A stretch of 64,000 nucleotides of DNA from Gonium pectorale (lineage: Eukaryota; Chlorophyta; Chlorophyceae; Chlamydomonadales; Volvocaceae), in the NCBI GenBank assembly GCA_001584585.1, contig LSYV01000011.1, positions 1,399,630-1,463,629 on the forward strand. Reading direction: 5' to 3'. The notes beneath the pieces were generated by a model. The model made no database searches. It was given only the letters and a program-made list of their open reading frames with translations, and was not told the DNA's origin. Of this stretch, positions 56,121-64,000 are shown piece after piece (positions within the stretch are counted from its first letter, which is position 1; each line of letters opens with the position of its first letter). Made by a program: the position numbers and the translations under genes.

Positions 56121-57767
56121 ATGACCGGCACAAGTCGGAGGTTTGAGGGACGCCAGGAGGCGGTTCTCAAACAAATGAAGGGACTGGGCCTTCGGCGGCA
56201 AACGAGGTGCGCCTCGCGTTTCTTTGGGCTTCTATAGGAACCCAACAAACCTTGTAGCAGATAAGCAGAGGGACATTACCTCGGCGGCCCTGGCTGCCTT
56301 CATCTCCTCACCCGAACGTCGACTCGTTGCGCAGGTCCTATGCCACCGGCCTTCACGACATAGACTCCACGTCGCAGCTCACCTGCGCTTCGGACGCTCC
56401 CTTCGAGGAGACCTCTGATTACCACGTCGAGTCCACCGCTATCGGGGCTGCCGACTATAGCGATGCATCGTATTCGGAGGAGCACAGCGAGGCGGCTAGC
56501 GATTCCCCCTCCTCGTGCAGCTCGCCTGGCTCGCCGCGCGCGGCCGCGCCTGCTGGCATACTTCCTGAGGTGCGATGCCCTTCAATTATGCACATGCTGC
56601 TGGTAGGTCGCTTGGCTCTTGGCAGGTGCTAAACGTCTTTGCTTTCATTTCTTGCAGGAGTTTGAGTTTCTACAAGCACATGGACTGGAGCGGTGCACCC
56701 CGCTGAAGGAACTGGGCCAGGGTGGCTACGGTACGGTCGACCTCGTGCAGGTGGGTTTGTAAGGACAACCTCCGCCACGGTGCGCAGGCAAGCGTCCTGC
56801 GTCATGAGCGACGCAACCTGTACATTGGAGTGCGTGGCCACGAGCTTGTGGCTTGTAGCTACTCATATCAACCCGTTGGTGCGAGCTGGCACTCCAGTCT
56901 GCCTTGTGTCCGAAGTGCGCCTAGTGCGAAGCACCCTTGGCAACATCCCTCGTATGCACCCTCGCCGGTCCTCCGCAGGTAGCCCTGCCGAGCGGCCGCA
57001 CCATTGTCGCGGCCCGCAAGGTTATCCACTCGCCCCTCTACGCGCAAGCGCGCTACGAGCGCGAGTTGCGCGGCCTCGTGCTCTGCGCGGACTGCCCCTT
57101 CGTTGTCGACGTGTACACGTCTCGCGTCACGGAGGACGGGCAGTTTGAGTTCCTGCTCGAGTACGCCCCCAACGGCACCCTCTATGACATGCTCAAAGCC
57201 ATGGAGCTGCGCCGGCGCGGCAAGGAGAAGCTGCTGATGACCGTGCAGCGCATCCAGTACTACATGGCTTGCATCCTGCAGGGTCTGCACTTCATCCACT
57301 CGCGTGGCCAGGCGCACCGCGACGTCAAGCCCGGGAACGTGCTCATGGCCGCCAATGGCAGGCCCATGCTGGCCGACACGGACAGCATGGACGCGGTCAC
57401 AGTGACGAAGCGCGCTGGGACCACCAGCTACCAGGCGCCGGAGCTCTGGCGCGCCTCGCTGCAGCCCCCGGGCTACACGGCTGATAAGGCGGACATGTAC
57501 GCCCTGGGCATTACTCTGGCCGAAATGGCCGCGTACCCCGCGGGCGGCAACGGCAAGCTGCAGCAGCTGAAGGACGACCCGGTTGCGAACACACCCGATT
57601 ATGTGCCCGCCGACCTGAAGGACCTGCTGTGTGGTCTGCTTGCGCCGGCGGCCAAGCGCCTGAGCGTGGAGCAGGCCATGGCGCACAAGTTCTTTGAGGG
57701 GCTGGACATGGAGGGCCTCAGCGCTGGGCCGCTGGGCTTTGCCGTGCAGCTGCGCCAGGCGCCCTAA
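56121..57767 (+). CDS. Serine/threonine protein kinase-like protein with DTD in place of DFG
   Basis: Four exons: 56121-56206, 56335-56569, 56658-56750 and 56979-57767, 400 residues. All phases fit. The start MTGTSRRFEGRQEAV is the first ATG that splices in frame. Residues 30-107 are Ser/Asp/Glu-rich and probably disordered. The kinase fold follows: glycine loop GQGGYGTV, the beta-3 lysine in VAARKV, HRDVKPGN with catalytic Asp at about 253, and the activation segment GTTSYQAPELW. The C-lobe contains DKADMYALGITLAEMAAYP. The DFG metal-binding motif reads ADTDSM at about residues 270-275: Asp is kept, but Phe and Gly are replaced. Activity is therefore possible but atypical. The subfamily could not be assigned; the NEK-like or ULK-like look of the C-lobe is only an impression. 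Confidence 0.88.
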
Positions 57768-60124
57768 GCGGCTTACAGCGGGGCGCAGCGCTGTGGCGGC
57801 CTGTGCGATCGGCAACACTGTGTCTGAGGGCCTGGGCTTTATCGGAAGATCGGATCTCGGACCTCCGGAGAATTTGCTTCTTTCCTTGAAGATGCTGTAC
57901 CGGACTAACGGGCTTGTCGATGGGTATCCGTGGGCGCTGCTGACGCAGATGCGCTGGGTTTGGGGTGCATGAGTTGCTCTAGCTCTACGCGATAACGGTG
58001 ACGATGCGAGTTATATCCGCCTCACGTGCAGCACAGCGTATTGTTTTGAGTGACACCTCTGTGTGTGTGAACCCGAGAGTGGTGTGCCTTCCGCATTATG
58101 CGATTTGGGAGCGCTTCTTCTTTGAGGGCCTATTCTCGCTGATGTATTGTTCCATGCGCCATCTTTGGAGCACTTTCTGCCATCCTCCTCACGCCGGACA
58201 CGTCGGGTTGCATGCGTATGCGTACCGCGCATTTATCTGAGCGACGACGCAGGTGGGGATTGTCTGTGGATTGACGCTTTCATTTCACAGTCCGGATGCT
58301 TGCGTTCGGGTTGTTTGAGTGCAAGTACGGGGGTTGCGGGTGGTGGGGTGCGGGGTAGTGTTCGGGGTAAATGTCCCTTTGCATGCAACGTTGGCTGAGA
58401 AGAAAATCCCTGGCCATTTGAGTTTCTCTCTTAAGTGTCCCATTAAATAATGTGCTGGTGTGTCTCCCCGGCAGTGCTATTTCCGCCGCGGGCCAAGTTA
58501 GCATTCTTTGTCCCTCTACTCTTCTGTGTTCTATTTGTGCATTCAGTTGCGAAGGTTTGGACAAACGTGCTGGCGTCTGGCGAACTGATTGATTGGGGTG
58601 GAGGATCTTGATATAGTGGTGTCCTTCTGCAGTGGATGATGTGTGCTTTTGTGCATGTGTAGTGGGAATGCGTTGGGCCGCGGCCCCCGGGAGATTGCGG
58701 TGATATGTTGCATGGATGCAGCGTTAGTTTGCAACCACGCCGCCCAAGCCGGAAACCACTGCTCCGCGGACACGCTGAGCACACGGGAGCGGTGTATCTT
58801 GGTGGGGTGTCGCATCGAGTCGGATGAGCGCGTTGGACGTGTTGGCGGGGTGAGGCGTGGGTGTGCGGCGTGTGGAACTGGAGCCTTGGAAGCAAGTTGG
58901 ATAGTGCCTTGCTGCTTGATGGATGTTGCGTGGGTGTGCACTTCAGCCGTTGACGCGCTATGTGTTGTTGGTGGGGAAACACTCGCGCTTGAGCAGATAC
59001 TCTTAACGTCATGGAGAGGCTAGTGACAATTTGTTACAAAGAACCACAACACCACATTCCTGCGTGGAGCAGCCTCGACCATGTTCAAAGTCTGAGGGTG
59101 GAGCCCTTTTGTAACAAATGATAACAAAGGACCTCCTCCACTCCCCCACTCCGCACTTGTGCTGTCGCTGCGCATGAATGTGTCCTCCTGTGGCATAACA
59201 TTGCGTCGAGCGCAAGGGCGCGGCACACGAGGCGAGCCGGCTTCTGCTCTCGCGGCCGGCCGCATCCTGTCGGCCACACTACGCTGCATTGTAAATGGAC
59301 GAAGCCATTGCTCAATTAGGTGCCAATAGGGTTGCAAGGAGCACAGCCAAAAGACAACTCTGACCTGCTGGTTGCACGGCACGGCGTAAAACCATGCCAG
59401 GCTGTTGAGGCGGAACACTTTGGTACCAGTATGCCGGCCCACCTGGTGCGAACTGCACTTGGGAAGGACCGCAGCCGGTAATTTGAAGTGGTCCCGTTTC
59501 CCTCCCTCGCGTGCTTCTATCGGCGTCCGCCCATACGTGCCCGGCCCCGGTGCCGCAGGAAGCACTGCTCGGCGCAGCCGGTTGCGGACCTGGTCGTGCA
59601 GCATGTTACGCAGCTGCAAAAGGCAGCTTAACTGGAGTACGATTACGCAGAAGCGCTGGCAGCGCGCGCGCCGCCTTTCTGCGTCACAGCGTCCCCGCAT
59701 TCCTTCTTGCGCTGTCCAAAAGAGCACGGCTTGGGCTGACACCGGTACATGGATTCACCGTAACCAGGAACACGACCCTCAGCGTTCCTAGCTGTATATC
59801 TAGCGAACCCCACCCCTAGGTGGTAGGTATCTCCTACTCGCACTTATCCCGGTGCACTCCTACAGTTGGGGCCTCCCGAATACTATACATTGACACGTTC
59901 ATACCAGCGCAACTGCTTGCTTTGCAGCCCGAGCTATCGTCTGACTCGGCAGTCGTTTGTCCAGTAACAGCCGGCAGACGCGACACGCGCATACCAACCA
60001 CCAGCCAGTATCCCCGCCCAATTGAACTGCGCTCAACAGTGCCTCCTGCCCCGACAGGATTGATACCGTGACGCCCCCTCTCGCAACCCCATCACGACGG
60101 GGCCTGCCACTCCTGCTTATGCGT
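57768..60124. other. Convergent spacer between the kinase and BPI-like genes
   Basis: About 2.35 kb of 3' flank from two convergent genes. The part 58000-59000 is relatively GT-rich on the plus strand, as in long 3'UTRs. Open frames near 59405-59840 lack any recognised domain. Confidence 0.45.
59029..59119. repeat. Inverted repeat with 13/14-bp arms
   Basis: ATTTGTTACAAAG at 59029-59041 and CTTTTGTAACAAAT at 59106-59119 are reverse complements apart from one extra base, 64 bases apart. It could be a tiny MITE, a hairpin, or back-to-back TGTAA-type poly(A) signals between convergent genes. Confidence 0.75.
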
Positions 60125-63100
60125 CTACGTCTGCTGTCGCTGCGCCTGATGCTGCGCCTGCCGCGCCGCCGACGGCGCTGGCGGCGGCGGCAGGCGCAGC
60201 TGCACGTCCGCCGACATGCCGTACCACCGATCCCACGTGGTGGCCTGCGCGTTGGCCAGTTGCACCATGGACGCGATGGGCGTCTTGACCAGCATGTCCA
60301 CCGCCTGGTGCAGCGACACCAGGCCGCCGTAGTTCTGAGGGAGGATGGGCGCGGATGGGGAGGAGCGAGGGCCGGGGGCGCCGGCCGTGTGAGCAGTGCA
60401 GGCTGAAGGGCGTTAGTAGGTTACGGTGTGGAGCGAGGGTTAGGGCGCGGGCAGGCGACCCTGAACCATCCAGGGAGCAGACCGGGCCATAGTGGAGCTC
60501 TCGGCAGTAAAGGTGGTGCCACGGCTCGGTGCCGGGCCGCTGGCTGCTGGGCTGACGGCTTGGTGCCGGGCTCGCCGGTGCTTACCAGCCGTCCAAGTCG
60601 GACCGTCGGGCTCTCCCCAACTGGGATCTCGGTGCTGCCAGAGGCCCCATGCCGACCCATGCCCGTCCGAGGGCCGGGCCCCATGCGTCCGTGGCCGCAC
60701 CCCTCCGTGGGCGCTACCCTCCGTAGCACCGCTCCGCGCGAACTCCGCCCCGCCCCATCCTCCCCGCTCCCAAGCGCCCCTTATACTGCACTACACGGTA
60801 CCGCACGCAACCCTCCCGCTCCCACCCAGGACGCTGCCCTCCCTTATCCCCCCCCCCCCCAACACACCGCCACAGACTGGATCCCCCCCCACGCTCCCCT
60901 TCTCCCCCCTGCCGCACCTGCAGCAGCCACACCACTGTGTTGTCCCACTGCTCCGCCGGCACGCTGAGCACGCTGGCCTCCACCTCGTGGTGCGCCTCCA
61001 CCTGAACAGCGCGTGCACGGCCGTAGAGGGAAGACAGCACCCGAGGGCGTGATCGCATGGAGGTCGCGATAGAGAGCGCAAAGGAACAGCAGGGAACCGA
61101 GACCCTGCGGGCCACCAAACAACAAGTGGCTGGCAGGACCTTCTATCCACTCCCGACACTGGTCCATGGCCTTCCTGACGGGACAATCCAGAGCGTGCTC
61201 GTCGTAAGCAACCCACATTCCCTGTCGGGAGCAAGACGGGCACCCCAGCAAGAAGCCCCGACACCGTCCCGCCCGCCCGCCCACCTGTCCGATGACGCTG
61301 CTGTCCCAGTCGAACGCGCCGCTGACGCTGACATTGGCGGCCAGGCGCACCACCTCGGGGTCCCCCAGGCTGGCATTGGCCACCACCAGGGACAGCCGGT
61401 ACGAGGCGGTCAGGGTGGTGCCGTCGGCCGCGCTGAAGGACACCATGGGGCTGGACAGGGCCTACACCCGCGGGGCAAAGGTCGATGGACATGGGATTGG
61501 GCAGGATGTTGGGGCTGGACGCGCGGTGCTGTTGAAACGGGGTAATGAAGAAGGGTCGCATCGCGGACACCGAATCGCAGAGACAAGGGGTTGTTCGAGG
61601 GCAAAGGGCGGGCTGGGGAACTTGTGGGTGAAGTGAGATGGCCAGGTGTGGGATGGCGGGATGCATTCGCCGATGCCCACGGGGGCACCTACACGGCTGC
61701 ATTGCATGGGGCGCGTGCCGCGTGGAGCTGCTGAGCACAGGGCCCAGACGCACCGACGGGTTAGCACCAGGTGGCGGCTACTCGGGCTGCGTTCCTGGGC
61801 GGCTCCGCTCTCACGACTGGACGGACGGCCCCGGTGGGGCGCCGTCGTTTCCAGGCGCCACCGCAGCCCCCCCCCGCGGGCGCCCTTGCCCGAACCAGAG
61901 AGTGTTATGCCCCCCATCCCCAGAGCCGTTCGGTTTACTGTTGGTCTGACTCCGCTCTCTCTAGGTCATGCCCACGTTCCAGTACAACTCAGCTCCCCGC
62001 CGCCCGCGCCCCCAGCCCCGCTGCTGGGCAAGGCACTTCGCTTCCTCAGGCCCCCCCCCAAGCCCCGCATGCAGCTACGACTTCCAACACCGCCCCCGCC
62101 CCCGCCTCCGTGCCCGCACCTCGACGTTGATGATCATCTTCATGTGGGGGTACAGAGTGGGCAGCTCCGGAACCAGCAGGGCCAGGATATCCTGCGGGTG
62201 CGGGCGGAGCCGGCGTGTGCGCCGCGGCCGGTGTCAAGGGAACGAGTGGGGAACGACAACTTGGCGTGGAGGGGAGAGCACATCACCCTGCTCTCGGCGC
62301 TCACCCTGCTATCTCCCCTGGCGGTCTGGCGGGCTTGGCAACGCGCACGGGCATTGCCCGCCTCGCGCCAGCCCGCCGACACCGCGAGACGCGTCATGGC
62401 GACCCCATCCTGCCGCATCGATAACGGTAGCATGCTCCGCCGGCGGCGCGATTACCCTCTTGCTTGCAGCGCCCCCACCCAACCCGCTGTCGTCTGTTTC
62501 GTATGCGATTGGGTGTCTGCGACGTGACCCGCTTCCCTGCATCCCTACCCCAACCCGCTGGCAGCTGGCGCGCGCACCGTGGTGATGGTGAGGCCCGGCA
62601 CCGAGCCGTCGCGGAGGCTGAACGTCAGCTTGCCGCTGTTGTACAGCCCCCACAGCAGGCAGTTGGCGGTGCTCTCGTGCACGTAGATGGAGATCATACG
62701 ACCGTCCGCAGCTATGACATCGCCGTCAATCGGAAGCGGGCCCGCCTCGAAGGGGCACTTGGTCATCTGATTGGCACCGCCTTCGGCGGCGGCGGCAGCG
62801 GCTCCGGCGACCACCGTATCCTGGTCCTGCGCGAGGCGGCGGCTCCGCCGCCGCCGCTGAACCGCGGTCGCCTCAGCCTGCGCCGCCTCAGCTGCTGCCT
62901 TGCGCCCCAGCGCCGCCTTGACGGCTGCGTCTGTGGCGGCGGCAACGCCGGCCGCCAAGCCGCCGGCCGGGGTTGTGGAGGATGGCGCCGGCGGCTGCGG
63001 CAGCTCGACCTCGGCGAATCCCTTGATGAGCACGAAGGCGGCCGTGTAGAGGGAGTACTCGAATGCGGCACCAAAGGGCAGCCCGCGCACGTCCAGGCGC

Positions 63101-63858
63101 GTGGGCAGTGAGCCCAGCACCTGCGGTGGAGTCGGAGGCGGGGCATCGCTCAGCATCGGAGGCACGGAGATTAGGAGGAAAACAACAGCATGGTTCATGA
63201 CAGAAGCTTGCTTTGGGTGCTGGTAGATCCTGTCAGTACAGGGAGCGGAGGGGCGGGCCGCAGGCGGGCGGAGCGGGAGAAGAGGAGGACTGGAAGAGGA
63301 GGAGCAGAGTGCCCCCAGGCCTGCACCTGTCCTGGCCGCGCTGTCCTACATTTGGGAAATCCGCTCACCTGGTTGAGTCGGTCGGGCACGTCGGTGTCCA
63401 AGGCGGACTGCACGCCGTTCTGTACCTGCGGGCGGGGGGCGGGTGGGGCGCGGGGGTGCGGCCGATTGGGCACCTGGGCGCTTGGGGCACACTTGCGCAC
63501 TGCGAAAGCCCGGACGGTGAGCCCAGGGGCTAGCAAGCTGTGAAAGTCACGGCACGGTACGATGGAGGGTATACACATAACGGGGCGCGCTCCGCCAGTT
63601 GGGAAGCCACAGATCTGGGCCTGGGGGCACGGTGTTGAGCCGCACCATGACCGCACACGCCCTCACGCCCTGGCCCTCACCCCGCCAACCACCCCGCCAA
63701 CCACCCCGCCAACCACCCCGCCAACCATCCAGCCACCCGCACCCCACCACCCACCGGACCCGCCGCCCTCCCACCTGTCGCTTGACTGCCTCGTTGAACA
63801 GCGTGAGCACCGCCTGGTAGAGCCAGTCCGCCGAGTAGGAGTGGATCTTGAGGTCCAC
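60125..63858 (-). CDS. BPI/LBP-family lipid-binding protein (5' partial)
   Basis: Minus-strand exons 63858-63775, 63425-63369, 63120-62578, 62191-62120, 61461-61285, 61001-60918 and 60334-60125 join in phase 0 throughout, giving 408 residues. The N-terminal exons are missing or beyond the right edge. Family landmarks in order: SADWLYQAVLTLFNEAVK and ALDTDVPDRLNQ (end of the first barrel), GAAFEYSLYTAAFVLIKGF, ANCLLWGLYNSGKL, ELPTLYPHMKMIIN and DWDSSVIGQ (second barrel). Members bind lipopolysaccharide or other lipids, usually as secreted proteins. Algal members have unknown roles. Exon 3 has a long Ala-rich insertion followed by RRRRSRRL, a possible dibasic processing site. The C-terminus is Pro/Gln-rich (RQAQHQAQRQQT), unlike animal proteins. 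Identification rests on motif order, not on an alignment. Confidence 0.8.
63680..63728 (+). repeat. 12-bp tandem repeat in a BPI-like gene intron
   Basis: Four units of ACCCCGCCAACC lie within the intron between exons ending at 63775 and starting at 63425 (minus strand). Confidence 0.9.
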
Positions 63859-64000
63859 CTGTACAGCACAGGGTGGGTGGGCGCCGGGGTGGAGGGGAGG
63901 GTTCTGGGAGCCACGGGCGGGGCGCTGATGCAAGAGGTCGTGGGGGTGCATGGCGACGGGAGTGGAGGTGGGGAGCAGAGGCCCCAGCGGGCGAGGCCCG

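Overview
This window looks like nuclear DNA of a chlorophycean green alga, most likely volvocalean. It is GC-rich. Genes are split into many small exons with GT(G/A)(A/C)G donors and (T/C)(A/G)CAG acceptors. Several stop codons have TGTAA-type poly(A) signals downstream. A RAP-domain organelle-RNA type protein, a RabC/Rab18 GTPase, a BPI/LBP-like protein and a BTB-NHL protein are all familiar in such genomes. I rebuilt the gene models by hand by joining exons so that reading frame and intron phase agree. None is supported by transcript data.

Layout. 0.3-4.8 kb (+): an Mx/DRP4-type dynamin-related GTPase, 5' end missing. 5.5-20.1 kb and 30.4-37.3 kb (+): a cluster of one gene family that I cannot name, with six copies labelled A to F. 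A is a truncated relic, B, E and F are full three-unit genes, and C and D are two-unit genes. The proteins are hydrophobic and glycine/alanine-rich. They are built from a repeated two-exon unit, each unit carrying about four predicted membrane-spanning segments. This cluster is the best candidate for an undescribed system here. 20.3-28.7 kb: a repeat-rich interruption of the cluster. It holds a CAT microsatellite, three 3' ends of a LINE-like element with a zf-RVT-like Cys motif, two broken duplicates of the end of a BTB gene (one with a LINE inserted in it), a small HicB-like gene (+), and the parent NHL-BTB gene (-).

38.5-42.2 kb (-): an F-box/LRR-like protein. 43.9-50.6 kb (-): a large RAP-domain protein. 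53.2-55.7 kb (-): a RabC/Rab18 GTPase, divergent from a Ser/Thr-kinase-like gene at 56.1-57.8 kb (+) whose DFG motif reads DTD. 60.1-63.9 kb (-): a BPI/LBP-family lipid-binding protein that runs off the right edge. The remaining long gaps hold no gene I could support.

How the genes work together. The sequence shows no pathway linking the housekeeping genes. The A-F family clearly expanded in place by tandem duplication, followed by partial deletion, apparent local exon homogenisation (C and D) and retroelement invasion. Its proteins look like organelle or endomembrane integral membrane proteins. A remote link to four-helix glycine-zipper families such as Tim17/22/23 is a hypothesis only.
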